DNA of 42,213 bases from an uncultured Clostridia bacterium (GCA_947625195.1 CANQNK010000019.1:1-42213), one strand, 5' to 3'; counted from the first letter of the stretch, positions 6,128 to 18,072 are shown. Program-made: numbers and translations. Notes: generated by a model from the sequence alone, not told the origin.

Positions 6128-6625
6128 CTACTTTTCAACAAATGTGGTATTTCGTGATATTCCGAGCGCGTTCAAAACTGCTTCTTCTTTCTCGCGCATT
6201 ATAAGGGCTTCCATACTGCTGGTTTCGTGATCGTATCCGAGCAAATGAAACATTGAATGTACCGTTAAAAAGCCTATTTCACGTTCAAGTGAGTGGTTGT
6301 ATATATCCGCCTGTCGCTCTGCTGTCTCAAGCGAAATAACTATATCTCCCAAAAGGCAATCTCCCGTTTCGGGATTTTTGTCGTAATTCCCCCCGTCTCC
6401 GAGCGGAAATGACAAAACATCAGTCGGCTTGTCCATATTCCTGTATTTACTGTTAAGCTCGTGTATCTGCTTATCATTTACGAAGGAAACAGATACCTCG
6501 GCATTTCCCGGGAAATTTTCATAGGTCAAAACGGCTGTACAGCTTCGTCTTATCAAAAGCCTTATGCCAACGGGTACCTTTATATCCTTTTGGTTGTTGT
6601 GAATTAAAACCTTAGCTTTGCTCAT
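6128..6625 (-). CDS. ybeY: Endoribonuclease YbeY (rRNA maturation)
   Basis: 165 aa. A zinc-dependent RNase for 16S rRNA 3'-end processing and ribosome quality control. The family motif H-x3-H-x5-H is present as HSMFHLLGYDH with His123, His127 and His133 as metal ligands; the usual Gly after the first His is Ser here. The upstream core NMDKPTDVLSFPL is also conserved. The start codon overlaps the phoH stop by 4 bp (ATGA), so translation is coupled. Confidence 0.95.
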   Translation of the reverse strand: MSKAKVLIHNNQKDIKVPVGIRLLIRRSCTAVLTYENFPGNAEVSVSFVNDKQIHELNSKYRNMDKPTDVLSFPLGDGGNYDKNPETGDCLLGDIVISLETAERQADIYNHSLEREIGFLTVHSMFHLLGYDHETSSMEALIMREKEEAVLNALGISRNTTFVEK

Positions 6626-7593
6626 TGCCTTGAACCCTTCCTTTCGCTTGAATATTTCTCATAAGCTTTTATAATATCCTGCACAAGCTTATGTCTTACT
6701 ACGTCTTTTTCGGAAAATCTGTTTATATATATATCATCAACGCCCTTTAGCACCTTCATAGCCTGAATAAGCCCGGACTTTTTTGTATCAGGCAGATCTA
6801 TCTGGGTTATATCCCCCGTGATAACTATTTTTGAATTAAATCCAAGACGGGTGAGAAACATCTTCATCTGCTCAGGCGTTGTGTTCTGCGCCTCATCAAG
6901 AATTATAAACGCGTCATCCAGCGTTCTTCCACGCATATATGCAAGCGGCGCAACTTCTATCGAACCTCTCTCCTGCTGCCTGATAAAGGTGTCAGAACCC
7001 AGCATTTCAAAAAGCGCATCGTACAGCGGACGAAGATACGGGTCTACCTTGTTTTGCAGATCACCTGGAAGAAAACCGAGCTTTTCTCCCGCCTCTACCG
7101 CAGGCCGAGTAAGAATTATGCGATTCACTTCGTGAGCGCGAAAAGCTTTTACAGCCATTGCTACCGCAAGATAAGTCTTGCCCGTTCCGGCAGGCCCTAC
7201 TCCCAAAACAATCGTGTTTTTCTTTATTTCATCAACATATTTTTTCTGTCCAATTGTTTTTGGCCGAACTATCTTTCCACTGGTGGTAACGCATATACCG
7301 TCGTCAGAGAGATTTTCAAGCTCGCGTTGGGTACCCTCCTTCACGAGAGAAAATACATACCTTATGCTCTGCTCATTTATAGGCCCACCCTTTTCGCTGA
7401 GAAGCAAAAGAGATTTTATCGCCTCGCACGCTTTATATACATTCTCTTCATCTCCGGTTATTTTAATATCCGTCCCACGGTTAAGAACAACAACGTTGTA
7501 TTCCTTTTGTATAAGGTTTACGTTTTCATCATAATTGCCGAAAATGTTCAAAACTGTATCCAAGCTTTGAGTATCAATTACTTTTTCAATCAT
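6622..7593 (-). CDS. phoH: PhoH-family ATPase (PhoL/YbeZ-like)
   Basis: 323 aa. An N-terminal KH-like region (about 1-75) precedes a P-loop ATPase domain with Walker A GPAGTGKT (133-140) and a Walker B-type IILDEAQNTT, followed by TRLGFNSKIVITGD. PhoH proteins are predicted RNA-remodelling ATPases, and the fixed pairing with ybeY suggests a role in rRNA processing. ATG start with AAAGGAAG upstream. A weak promoter candidate lies in the gap before the gene, so the phoH-ybeY-era-yqzL-recO-mutS2 set may also be transcribed separately from the sporulation genes yqfCD. Confidence 0.94.
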   Translation of the reverse strand: MIEKVIDTQSLDTVLNIFGNYDENVNLIQKEYNVVVLNRGTDIKITGDEENVYKACEAIKSLLLLSEKGGPINEQSIRYVFSLVKEGTQRELENLSDDGICVTTSGKIVRPKTIGQKKYVDEIKKNTIVLGVGPAGTGKTYLAVAMAVKAFRAHEVNRIILTRPAVEAGEKLGFLPGDLQNKVDPYLRPLYDALFEMLGSDTFIRQQERGSIEVAPLAYMRGRTLDDAFIILDEAQNTTPEQMKMFLTRLGFNSKIVITGDITQIDLPDTKKSGLIQAMKVLKGVDDIYINRFSEKDVVRHKLVQDIIKAYEKYSSERKGSRQ

Positions 7594-7627
7594 ACAAACT
7601 TCCTTTTATTTACTATTATTCAAAATA

Positions 7628-7656
7628 ATTATATCATAAGTATTTGTAAAAATAAA
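7628..7656 (-). promoter_or_regulatory. Weak promoter candidate before phoH
   Basis: On the minus strand TTTATT (7656-7651), 17-nt spacer, TATAAT (7633-7628). The -10 box is perfect but the -35 matches only three positions. It would serve the phoH-mutS2 block during growth. Confidence 0.4.
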
Positions 7657-7667
7657 GAGGTATTTTC

Positions 7668-8849
7668 CTATTTTTTCAGGATTTCTTGTGTTTTTCCTAT
7701 CTCACCATTTAGTCTGTAACTAACCTTTACGGTAATTCCGCTTTTAGACTTTGTAACGCTTTCAGCTTTACTAAGAATTTTTTTGTCGCTGAGAAGGTTT
7801 TTTTCATATTTCTCGATTTTCTTGTATGCAAGCTTTTTAGCTTCACTTTCACTGCGCTTGACTGGTGTGTAAGAATATTCGTCATATGTCTTTTGCGTTA
7901 TACCCACAGGCAGCTTTATTCCGAACAGACTGAAATAACTTATCTCCTCGTTCTCCTTAAGACCGTCGCCGCTGGACAGCGGATTAAGCGGAATCTGAGC
8001 CGAGAAAAACTGAAAGTATGTCTTTGAGAAAACATTCTTTTCGACTGTCATTTCGCTGTCCTTAAAAGGAACAAAAAACGATACTGTTTCATCATAGTCG
8101 GCATATATATGCCCAGTTGAGTAGGCATACGCTTTTTCTTCTATAGGCAGTCTTTTTCCTCTTAATGTCATTTCCCCGGAAACTATTTTGTCTCCCTTTT
8201 TGACCTCTTCGCCTACTCCTCTTATTGCCTGACCGGAGTATACCTCAAGCTTTGTGATAACCGCGTCACGCTCGGCAACAATATCTGCACTCAACCGGCT
8301 TTTTTCAATTTCCGGTTTTTCGTCCGTCATTTTTACATCTATACACAAAACGCTTCCCTCTGTGCGAGTATCTGCAAGGGAGACAATAGATGAATTATCC
8401 ACGATATCGCATTCAAGGGAAAATCTGTCAACCGCAGGCAGAAACGAACCTATTGTGACACCGTTCGATTTCAAGACGTTTAAAATCTGCGCTTTTGCCT
8501 CATCTGTTGCTCCGTAAATTCTTATCTCCAAAAGGGTGTTTGAGAGATATATGCTGAGCATAACAATAAGTAAAAATCCCACTGCTATACCGTACCTGAG
8601 CCTATATCGGTAAAAGACAGAAATAACTCCGCTTTCTGATTTTATTTCCTCTATTGATTCGTCGCGCGACTTCGCAAGACGTTTTAGTTTAAAATAATCA
8701 GTAAAGAAAACCTTTACTTTCAGATAATAGCTGTCTGAGCCTGCCGAAAGAACTGTAATGCGTTTTTTTAAAATAGCATTCAGAAGCTTAACAGGTTCGG
8801 CAGTGGATATTGTTAAGGTGACTGTTCCTATTATTCTTTTAAAAAACAT
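7668..8849 (-). CDS. yqfD: Sporulation protein YqfD (SpoIV-related)
   Basis: 393 aa membrane protein needed for sporulation in Bacillus, made in the mother cell under sigma E. An N-terminal soluble region (about 1-90) is followed by one TM helix (YGIAVGFLLIVMLSIYLSN, about 92-112), then a large extracytoplasmic part with ITKLEVYSGQAIRGVGEEVKKGD, a biotinyl/lipoyl-like barrel motif typical of YqfD. Its start is 2 bp after the yqfC stop. The yqfC-yqfD-phoH order is standard in endospore formers and supports a spore-forming host. Confidence 0.92.
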   Translation of the reverse strand: MFFKRIIGTVTLTISTAEPVKLLNAILKKRITVLSAGSDSYYLKVKVFFTDYFKLKRLAKSRDESIEEIKSESGVISVFYRYRLRYGIAVGFLLIVMLSIYLSNTLLEIRIYGATDEAKAQILNVLKSNGVTIGSFLPAVDRFSLECDIVDNSSIVSLADTRTEGSVLCIDVKMTDEKPEIEKSRLSADIVAERDAVITKLEVYSGQAIRGVGEEVKKGDKIVSGEMTLRGKRLPIEEKAYAYSTGHIYADYDETVSFFVPFKDSEMTVEKNVFSKTYFQFFSAQIPLNPLSSGDGLKENEEISYFSLFGIKLPVGITQKTYDEYSYTPVKRSESEAKKLAYKKIEKYEKNLLSDKKILSKAESVTKSKSGITVKVSYRLNGEIGKTQEILKK

Positions 8850-8851
8850 AT

Positions 8852-9091
8852 TTACCCCTTCGATTTTAAAAACTCTATCTTTTCAAAATTTCCCAAAACG
8901 TATATATTTTTACCCGAATAATACTCAACTGACAGTTCGCTTCCCCATATGCTTATAAGATAATTCTTTGCCTTTACGCTTACTAAAATATCGCTGCATT
9001 CGGTAATGCTCTTAAAATTTTCAATAGACATAGAGTTTCCATCACTAATTACGATATCGTTTGTCACGGAAACGTATTCTTTCATTTTCAT
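8852..9091 (-). CDS. yqfC: Sporulation protein YqfC (YabP/YqfC family)
   Basis: 79 aa, small beta-rich protein with the family pattern LVSVKAKNYLISIWGSELSVEYY and a final short strand (NIYVLGNFEKIEFL). YqfC is a sigma E-dependent sporulation protein; its relative YabP acts at the spore coat stage. AAGGGTGA precedes the ATG at 9091; a second in-frame ATG two codons later is possible. Divergent from ylbJ, another sporulation gene, across a 65-bp gap. Confidence 0.88.
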   Translation of the reverse strand: MKMKEYVSVTNDIVISDGNSMSIENFKSITECSDILVSVKAKNYLISIWGSELSVEYYSGKNIYVLGNFEKIEFLKSKG

Positions 9092-9156
9092 ATTTTATCA
9101 CCCTTAAAAATATTATATTATTACTTAAATAATTCTATTCAAAAAGGCGATTTTAA

Positions 9157-10185
9157 ATGAAAAGAAAGGCTTGTATCATAATATTTTGCATTTTAACAGC
9201 AGCAATATATACATACTCTGTAATCAGAACAGGACAGATATCAGACGACATAAGACAATGTGTGCAAAGATGTATAAATGTAATAATTCCATCGCTGTTT
9301 ATTTATATGGTTTTTGCCTCGCTTATCATACAAACCGGCATTTACAGGTTTTTATTTCTGCCGCTTGTACCAATCTCAAAGTATATTTTCCGCTTACCCG
9401 CAAGTTTATTTTTTGTATTCGTTATGGGTAATATTTGCGGATATCCCATAGGCGCATCTCTTATAGACGAGATGTATAACAATGGAGAAATATCAGAAAA
9501 AACCGCAAATTCTCTGCTGGCCATATCTTACGGCGGTGGTCCGTCTTTCTTAATCGGAATGGTAGGCGTTACTCTTTACAAAAGCGAAACGGCAGGGCTT
9601 ATAGTATTTATTTCCTGCATATCCGCAAACGCAGTTTTGGCGGTAATACTAAACATAATCACTAAACCCGGCGTAAAAGAAACATCGTCATTTCTTACAA
9701 AGCCTGATTTAATATCGGTAATCTCATCCTCTGCAAAAAGTATATTTAAGATATGCGCCGTGATAGTTTCTTTTTCTGTTGTGTGTACGATAATAAACGA
9801 CGTTTTAGCCGGCATTGGCAAGGATACGGGAGTAATTATTAAATCATTTTTTGAAATAACAAATATTACAAACATTTCACAACCATCTGTGAAAATGCTG
9901 CCTATAATCTCCGCAATATCATCACTGGGCGGAATGTGCATACTGCTTCAGCTTAAAGCGGTTACAGTTCTGAGCCTTAAGCCGCTTATTCTGTCAAGAA
10001 TAATTGCCTGTCCCTTAAGCGCTGCTTTTTGCATTTTATATACTAAGCTCTTTAAACTTAAGCTTTACACTCCTGCTTTAGCAGGCTACACCATAAGTCT
10101 AGAAAAAGGCAGCTCGGCGGGAATAATTCTCACCCTGGCTTTACTGATATTTTTGATCATAACAACAGAGAAAGCCGATGATTAA
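9157..10185 (+). CDS. ylbJ: Sporulation integral membrane protein YlbJ
   Basis: 342 aa, about eight hydrophobic segments, with the nucleoside-recognition (Gate) fold. Family signs are CVNVIIPSLF-type text (CINVIIPSLFIYMVFASL), NICGYPIGA and SYGGGPSFLIG. YlbJ is needed for a heat-resistant spore cortex in Bacillus; its transported substrate is unknown. AAGGCGAT is the ribosome binding site. It faces yqfC divergently, so both could be induced together in the mother cell. A hairpin overlaps its stop codon. Confidence 0.9.
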   Translation: MKRKACIIIFCILTAAIYTYSVIRTGQISDDIRQCVQRCINVIIPSLFIYMVFASLIIQTGIYRFLFLPLVPISKYIFRLPASLFFVFVMGNICGYPIGASLIDEMYNNGEISEKTANSLLAISYGGGPSFLIGMVGVTLYKSETAGLIVFISCISANAVLAVILNIITKPGVKETSSFLTKPDLISVISSSAKSIFKICAVIVSFSVVCTIINDVLAGIGKDTGVIIKSFFEITNITNISQPSVKMLPIISAISSLGGMCILLQLKAVTVLSLKPLILSRIIACPLSAAFCILYTKLFKLKLYTPALAGYTISLEKGSSAGIILTLALLIFLIITTEKADD

Positions 10186-10196
10186 AAGTCATCGGC
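10174..10196 (+). terminator. Hairpin over the ylbJ stop codon, between convergent genes
   Basis: GCCGATGA (10174-10181) and TCATCGGC (10189-10196) are perfect 8-bp arms around a 7-nt loop. No clear T-run follows on the plus strand; TTTCTC follows on the minus strand. It may be a weak bidirectional terminator for ylbJ and gatB. Confidence 0.4.
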
Positions 10197-10244
10197 CGTT
10201 CATACGTTTTTGCGTTACTCTTACTGTCTACAGTATTTATGTGT

Positions 10245-11684
10245 TTAAGAATTTAGCTTTTTTAAAATTATGTCCTTCATCAAAGACGGATTTGCTTTTC
10301 CCCTTGACGCCTTCATACACTGGCCTACCAAAAAGCCGAGGGCGTTTGTTTTCCCGTTTTTGTAGTCAGAAACTGATTTTTCATTCTGCAACAGCACCTC
10401 GTCCGCAATAGTCTCAAGCGCTGAGACATCAGAAACCTGCGCTAAGGATTTTTCTTCTATTATCTCAGTTATATCCCTGTCCTCTTTTACAATAATATCG
10501 AAAACTGTTTTTCCGGCAGCATTTGATATTTTGCCGGAATCTATAACGCTTATAAGCTCAACGAGCTTTTCAGGCGTAAGGCAGGTGTCCCAAACTGATA
10601 TGTTGTTTGCATTTTCAAACCTTGCAATATCCCCAAGCAGCCAGTTGCACACCGATCTGGGTGAAATACTTTCAAAGCTTACACACTTATCAAAGAACTC
10701 AGCCTTTTCAAAATTTTCGGAAATAGCGGCAGCTTCCTTTATATTAAGACCGAATTCCTTGATGTACCTGATAAGCTTTTTGTTAGGAAGCTCCGGTATC
10801 TCGTCTTTTAAAGAAGCTATCCGCTCTTTGTCTACAACGATGGTGAGAAGGTCCGGCTCAGGAAAATAGCGATAATCCTGAGCGTCCTCCTTGCTTCTCA
10901 TAGAAACGCTGACACCCTTTTCATCGTCCCATCTTCTGGTTTCCTGGTCGACAACTCCACCGGATTTGAGAATCTCAATTTGTCTGTTTACCTCATAGTC
11001 GATTCCTCTTACCGCGGCTGAAAAGCTGTTCACGTTTTTCATCTCACTTCTGGTGCCAAACGGTTCTCCCGGCTTATGAACTGAAACGTTTACGTCACAT
11101 CTTATAGAGCCCTCTTGCATTTTACAGTCGCAGATGCCCAAGTACTGTAGGATTGATTTAAGAGTTTCAAGATAAGCCTTGGCCTCGGCAGAGCTGCGCA
11201 TATCAGGCTCAGAAACGATCTCTATAAGCGGCACGCCGCAGCGGTTGAGGTCTACAAGAGAACCGGAGAATTTATCGCTGTGAAGAAGCTTTCCGGCGTC
11301 TTCTTCAATGTGGATACGAGTAACACCTATGCGTTTCTCTTCGCCGTCTACATAAATATCAACGTATCCGTTCTGGCATAGCGGAACCTCTGCCTGAGAG
11401 ATCTGATACGCCTTTGGAAGGTCAGGATAAAAATAGTTTTTTCTGTCCTGCTTGCATACCGTATTTATAGTGCAGTTTAATGCGTGTCCCATTTTTATAG
11501 CATAATCCACAACTTTTTCATTCAGCGTCGGCAAGGTACCGGGCATACCCATACATACAGGACACACCTGCGTATTCACTTCAAGTCCGAATTGATTTTT
11601 GCAGCTGCAATATATCTTTGATTCGGTGTTGAGCTCCGCGTGTGTCTCAAGACCGATAACAACTTCATATCCTTCTTTTATCAT
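10245..11684 (-). CDS. gatB: Asp-tRNA(Asn)/Glu-tRNA(Gln) amidotransferase subunit B
   Basis: 479 aa from ATG at 11684, which has AAGGAG 9 nt upstream; an in-frame TTG three codons earlier overlaps that site and is unlikely. N-terminal kinase-like domain with GLETHAELNTESK and zinc Cys pairs CSC and CPVC, then the HIEEDAGK and RYFPEPDL motifs, and a C-terminal YqeY-like tail binding tRNA. GatB phosphorylates the Glu or Asp on mischarged tRNA, then accepts ammonia from GatA. It implies this organism makes Gln-tRNA, and perhaps Asn-tRNA, indirectly. Confidence 0.97.
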   Translation of the reverse strand: MIKEGYEVVIGLETHAELNTESKIYCSCKNQFGLEVNTQVCPVCMGMPGTLPTLNEKVVDYAIKMGHALNCTINTVCKQDRKNYFYPDLPKAYQISQAEVPLCQNGYVDIYVDGEEKRIGVTRIHIEEDAGKLLHSDKFSGSLVDLNRCGVPLIEIVSEPDMRSSAEAKAYLETLKSILQYLGICDCKMQEGSIRCDVNVSVHKPGEPFGTRSEMKNVNSFSAAVRGIDYEVNRQIEILKSGGVVDQETRRWDDEKGVSVSMRSKEDAQDYRYFPEPDLLTIVVDKERIASLKDEIPELPNKKLIRYIKEFGLNIKEAAAISENFEKAEFFDKCVSFESISPRSVCNWLLGDIARFENANNISVWDTCLTPEKLVELISVIDSGKISNAAGKTVFDIIVKEDRDITEIIEEKSLAQVSDVSALETIADEVLLQNEKSVSDYKNGKTNALGFLVGQCMKASRGKANPSLMKDIILKKLNS

Positions 11685-11701
11685 TTTGCTCAACTCCTTT
11701 C

Positions 11702-13159
11702 CTAAAGCTCCGGGTGCTTAAATCCGCCGATGAGATTTTCATAACACTCCGCGGTATTAAACAGCGTTTGTTCGTCAAACTTATTTGCTATAAGCTGAAG
11801 TCCGATCGGCAAGCCCTTATCGTCATAACCGCAGGGAATGCTCATCGCAGGCAGTCCCGCTATGTTTATGGTAACCGTGCAGACATCGGTAGCATACATT
11901 TTTATCGGGTTGTCGATATTCTCTCCGATTTTAAAAGCAGTTGTAGGTACGGTAGGCGCACAAAGCACGTCAACATTGGAAAAAACATCAGAAAACTCTG
12001 CGGATATTCTTCTTTGCAGAAGTCTTGCCTTTTTATAGTAAGCATCATAAAAGCCGGAGCTTAAAACGAACGTACCCAGCATGATTCTTCTCTTTACCTC
12101 GTCACCAAAGCCCTCTGAACGCGTTTTTTCATACATATCTATAAGCCCGTCGTAATCCTTTGCTCTGTATCCGTATTTTACTCCGTCGTATCTGGCAAGA
12201 TTTGATGAAGCCTCGGCTGACGAGATGATATAGTATGCGTTTAAGGCATAATCTGTTGACGGCAAAGAAACCTCCTTTACTAAAGCACCGTTATTCTCAA
12301 GCAGTTTTACCGCATTTAAAACAGCGGTTTTAACGCTATTATCAATGCCCTTTGAAAAGTACTCCTTCGGTATTCCTATTTTAAGCCCCTTAACTTCTCC
12401 ATTCATACTGTTAAGGTAGCTTGGGTGTTTAATATTTGCGCTCGTTGCGTCCTTTTCGTCATAGCCGCATATAGCATCAAAAAGCATTGCGGTGTCCTTC
12501 ACACATCTGCCTATTGGACCTATCTGATCAAGCGATGATGCAAAGGCAACAAGCCCAAATCTCGATACTGCACCGTATGTAGGCTTAAGGCCAACTACGC
12601 CGCAGTATGCTGCCGGCTGTCTTATTGAACCGCCGGTGTCAGATCCAAGTGTCATAACCGCCTCACCTGCGCTTACAGCCGCTGCAGAGCCTCCGGATGA
12701 ACCGCCAGGTATGCGTGATATATCGTACGGATTCTTTGTCTTTTTAAAATATGAGGTTTCTGTGGAAGACCCCATAGCAAATTCGTCCATATTAAGCTTT
12801 CCGGTGACTACAACGTCCTGCTTTATAAGCTTGTCCATTACAGTCGCATTAAAGGGCGGAACATAATCAGAAAGCATTTTTGAAGAGCAAGTAGTCAGAA
12901 GTCCCTTTGTGGAAATGTTATCCTTTATTCCCACGGGAATACCTGCCAAAGGAGAAAGCTCTTCTCCTCTTGACCTTTTGTCATCGACCTCTTTTGCCTT
13001 TCTTACGGAGTTCTCCTTATCAAGTGTAACATATGCCCCAACGCTTTGTTCAACGCTGTCTATTCTGGAAAACACTGCCTCCGTAAGCTCTGCCGAGCTT
13101 ATTTTTTTAGTTCTGAGCATCTCAGACAGTTCATATCCGTTTGTATTATAAAGCTCCAC
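11702..13159 (-). CDS. gatA: Asp-tRNA(Asn)/Glu-tRNA(Gln) amidotransferase subunit A
   Basis: 485 aa amidase-signature enzyme that releases ammonia from glutamine and passes it to GatB. The catalytic triad is Lys79 (PVGIKDN), Ser154 (GGSSGGS) and Ser178 (DTGGSIRQP), the same numbering as in characterised GatA. The start is GTG with GGGAGGTG upstream, 15 bp after gatC; gatB follows after 17 bp. All three subunits are intact, so the complex should be functional. Confidence 0.97.
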   Translation of the reverse strand: MELYNTNGYELSEMLRTKKISSAELTEAVFSRIDSVEQSVGAYVTLDKENSVRKAKEVDDKRSRGEELSPLAGIPVGIKDNISTKGLLTTCSSKMLSDYVPPFNATVMDKLIKQDVVVTGKLNMDEFAMGSSTETSYFKKTKNPYDISRIPGGSSGGSAAAVSAGEAVMTLGSDTGGSIRQPAAYCGVVGLKPTYGAVSRFGLVAFASSLDQIGPIGRCVKDTAMLFDAICGYDEKDATSANIKHPSYLNSMNGEVKGLKIGIPKEYFSKGIDNSVKTAVLNAVKLLENNGALVKEVSLPSTDYALNAYYIISSAEASSNLARYDGVKYGYRAKDYDGLIDMYEKTRSEGFGDEVKRRIMLGTFVLSSGFYDAYYKKARLLQRRISAEFSDVFSNVDVLCAPTVPTTAFKIGENIDNPIKMYATDVCTVTINIAGLPAMSIPCGYDDKGLPIGLQLIANKFDEQTLFNTAECYENLIGGFKHPEL

Positions 13160-13174
13160 TTAAAAGCACCTCCC

Positions 13175-13444
13175 CTATTCTACTGTTTTTGGAACAACAA
13201 GGCAGCCTGCTGTTACGTGAGGCGCATTTGCGGTAAGCTCGTCCCGTGTATACTTTCCCGTTTCTGCCTTGTCTTTTCTCAAGGTCATAGGATTGCCAGC
13301 GTCCAAAAGCGGAGCGTCCTCGATATCCGGCAGGTTTTCTACCATTTCAACGATCTTTTGCATATCGCTTTCAAATTTCTCCTGCTTTTCGTCCTCAATG
13401 CGTAGCCTTGAAAGCTTAGCAATGTGTTTGATGTCAATGTTCAT
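13175..13444 (-). CDS. gatC: Asp-tRNA(Asn)/Glu-tRNA(Gln) amidotransferase subunit C
   Basis: 89 aa. GatC wraps around GatA and GatB to hold the complex together. It shows the family N-terminus IKHIAKLSRLRIEDEK, a central MQKIVEMVENLPDIEDAP and a C-terminal LRKDKAETGKYTRDEL. First of three gat genes, 25 bp after ligA and in the same direction, so ligA and gatCAB are probably one operon. Confidence 0.95.
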   Translation of the reverse strand: MNIDIKHIAKLSRLRIEDEKQEKFESDMQKIVEMVENLPDIEDAPLLDAGNPMTLRKDKAETGKYTRDELTANAPHVTAGCLVVPKTVE

Positions 13445-13469
13445 CTATTTTTCCTCCTCATACAAAATA

Positions 13470-16158
<2,689 letters not shown>

Positions 16159-16165
16159 ATAAAAT

Positions 16166-16197
16166 TCCCCCTGAATGATTCATTATATTCAGAGGGA
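16166..16197 (-). promoter_or_regulatory. Leader hairpin that could hide the yunB ribosome binding site
   Basis: Minus-strand RNA UCCCUCUGAAU (16197-16187) pairs over 11 bp (one G-U) with AUUCAGGGGGA (16176-16166). The last bases are the yunB ribosome binding site, 7 nt before the ATG. Without a following T-run it is not an obvious terminator on the minus strand. Confidence 0.45.
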
Positions 16198-16227
16198 TTA
16201 TTTTTGTTAATTGTAAACACAATGTAA

Positions 16228-16259
16228 AACAGCCCGACAAATTATCGTGTCTGGCTGTT
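16228..16259 (-). terminator. Intrinsic terminator after the transketolase genes
   Basis: AACAGCCAGACA and TGTCGGGCTGTT form a 12-bp stem with one mismatch and an 8-nt loop on the minus strand, followed by TT. It likely ends the long operon that precedes it. Confidence 0.8.
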
Positions 16260-16273
16260 TTATAAGTTTTCAT

Positions 16274-17215
16274 TTATTTGATAAATTCTTTAACTGTCTT
16301 TACAATGTTGTCTGAACACAGTCCGAATTCCTTCAACAAATCAACAGCCGGACCTGAATGACCAAACTCGTCATTTACACCGATTTTCTTAACCGGAACA
16401 GGACAAAACTCGCTTACAACGTCGCATACAGCAGAACCCAGCCCGCCGATAACGCTGTGCTCTTCAACAGTGACTATCTTTCCTGTTTCCTTTGCAGCTT
16501 TGACAATTATATCCTTGTCTATCGGCTTAATGGTATGAATGTTAATTACTCTTGCTGATATTCCATCAACACTCAAAGTCTTCGCCGCTTCAATAGCTTC
16601 AGACACCATAAGACCTGTTGCAACTATAGCAATGTCACTTCCGGCAACAAGCTCTATACCCTTGCCGAGCTCAAACTTATAGGTTGACTTATCGTTGAAA
16701 ACCGGTGCAGCAAGTCTGCCGAATCTCATATAAACCGGTCCGTCATGAAGAATTGCAGCCTCAACAGCAGCTTTTGCCTCCACATCGTCAGCGGGATTTA
16801 TAATTGTCATTCCCGGAATAGTTCTCATCAGTGCAATATCCTCGTTACACTGATGAGTAGCGCCGTCCTCACCCACGGAGATTCCCGCGTGGGTGGCGCC
16901 TATCTTTACATTCAAGTGAGGATATCCTATAGAATTTCTCACAATCTCATACGCTCTGCCAGCCGCAAACATTGCAAAGGTTGATGCAAACGGAATCTTA
17001 CCTGTAGCCGCCATACCTGCGGCAACGCCCATCATATCCGCCTCTGCGATTCCGCAGTCAAAAAATCTTTCGGGAAACTTCTTTTTGAAAATGCCCGTCT
17101 TGGTCGCAGCAGCAAGATCAGCGTCAAAAACGTAGAGATTGTCATACTTCTCTCCAAACTCTGCCAAAGCCTCTCCGTAGCTTTCTCTTGTAGCCTTTTT
17201 AATTACATCTGCCAT
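16274..17215 (-). CDS. Transketolase, C-terminal subunit
   Basis: 313 aa: pyrimidine-binding domain (EFGEKYDNLYVFDADLAA; FFDCGIAEADMMGVAAGMA, with the Glu that activates thiamine diphosphate) and the C-terminal regulatory domain (GSDIAIVATGLMV; VTVEEHSVIGGLG). Together with the N-terminal subunit encoded 3 bp upstream it forms a complete transketolase of the non-oxidative pentose phosphate pathway. Split transketolases of this size are normal in anaerobes and archaea; DXP synthase or other alpha/beta ketoacid enzymes are less likely on motif grounds. Confidence 0.92.
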   Translation of the reverse strand: MADVIKKATRESYGEALAEFGEKYDNLYVFDADLAAATKTGIFKKKFPERFFDCGIAEADMMGVAAGMAATGKIPFASTFAMFAAGRAYEIVRNSIGYPHLNVKIGATHAGISVGEDGATHQCNEDIALMRTIPGMTIINPADDVEAKAAVEAAILHDGPVYMRFGRLAAPVFNDKSTYKFELGKGIELVAGSDIAIVATGLMVSEAIEAAKTLSVDGISARVINIHTIKPIDKDIIVKAAKETGKIVTVEEHSVIGGLGSAVCDVVSEFCPVPVKKIGVNDEFGHSGPAVDLLKEFGLCSDNIVKTVKEFIK

Positions 17216-17218
17216 GGT

Positions 17219-18058
17219 TTATCCCTCCAGACCTTTCAAAGTTGATTCAAGCTCACTCATAGCATCGGCGTACTGCTGCGCATTAGGCGCAGTACCGTGC
17301 CAGGAAACCTGATTTTCCATAAATGAAACGCCCTTGCCCTTAACGCTCTTCTGTACTATAACAACAGGCTTATCTTTTACAGTGTCTGCCTCGGTAAATG
17401 CAGCATCAAGAGAATCAAAATCGTGTGCGTCCGCGTCTATAACATACCAGCCAAATGCTTTAAATTTATCGGTAATTGAATACGGAGACATAACGTCCTT
17501 TATAGCACCGTCTATCTGAAGACCATTGTTGTCCACAACGGCAACCAAATTGTCAAGCTTGTAATGAGCCGCAAACATTGCAGCCTCCCACACCTGTCCT
17601 TCCTCTATCTCACCGTCGCCCAAGACCGTGTATACCTTATAGGACTTGTTTGATATCTTTCCGCTCAGCGCCATTCCTGCCGCGACTGAAATTCCCTGTC
17701 CTAGAGAGCCTGACGACATATCGACCCCCGGGATGTGAATACACGGATGTCCCTGCAAAAGCGCACCTATGTGCCTTAAGCTTTTAAGCTCCTCTAAACT
17801 GAAAAAGCCCTTGTTTGCAAGAGTTGAATACAGCGCAGGAGCGGTATGTCCTTTTGATAGAACAAATCTGTCCCTGTCTTGGTTGTCCGGATCCTCAGGA
17901 TCAACATTCATTTTGTTAAAGTACAGATAAGTAAGTGTATCTGCAATAGAAAGCGATCCGCCCGGATGTCCGGATTTTGCATAATAAACGCCGGTCAAAA
18001 TTCCCATACGAATTTTACAAGCCTGAATTTCAAGCTGTTTTTTCAAATTAGCGTCCAT
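17219..18058 (-). CDS. Transketolase, N-terminal subunit
   Basis: 279 aa from ATG at 18058 with GGAGGT 7 nt upstream; an in-frame TTG two codons earlier is too close to that site. It binds the diphosphate of thiamine diphosphate: motif GDGEIEEGQVWEAA with the downstream VDNN, and the sugar-binding HPGGSLS and SKGHTAPALY signatures. It is followed at once by the C-terminal subunit, so the two are made together. The genes lie at the end of the long minus-strand operon, after a HAD phosphatase. Confidence 0.93.
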   Translation of the reverse strand: MDANLKKQLEIQACKIRMGILTGVYYAKSGHPGGSLSIADTLTYLYFNKMNVDPEDPDNQDRDRFVLSKGHTAPALYSTLANKGFFSLEELKSLRHIGALLQGHPCIHIPGVDMSSGSLGQGISVAAGMALSGKISNKSYKVYTVLGDGEIEEGQVWEAAMFAAHYKLDNLVAVVDNNGLQIDGAIKDVMSPYSITDKFKAFGWYVIDADAHDFDSLDAAFTEADTVKDKPVVIVQKSVKGKGVSFMENQVSWHGTAPNAQQYADAMSELESTLKGLEG

Positions 18059-18072
18059 TTTCAATACCTCCG

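Noticed and set aside
7054-7719. Plus-strand frame of 221 aa
   Set aside because: It is antisense to phoH and its promoter gap, has no ribosome binding site, and its composition is that of a shadow frame; phoH is complete with all its motifs.
16274-18058. Transketolase split as a gene-breaking frameshift
   Set aside because: Each half has its own start and ribosome binding site, and two-gene transketolases of these lengths are normal in Clostridia.
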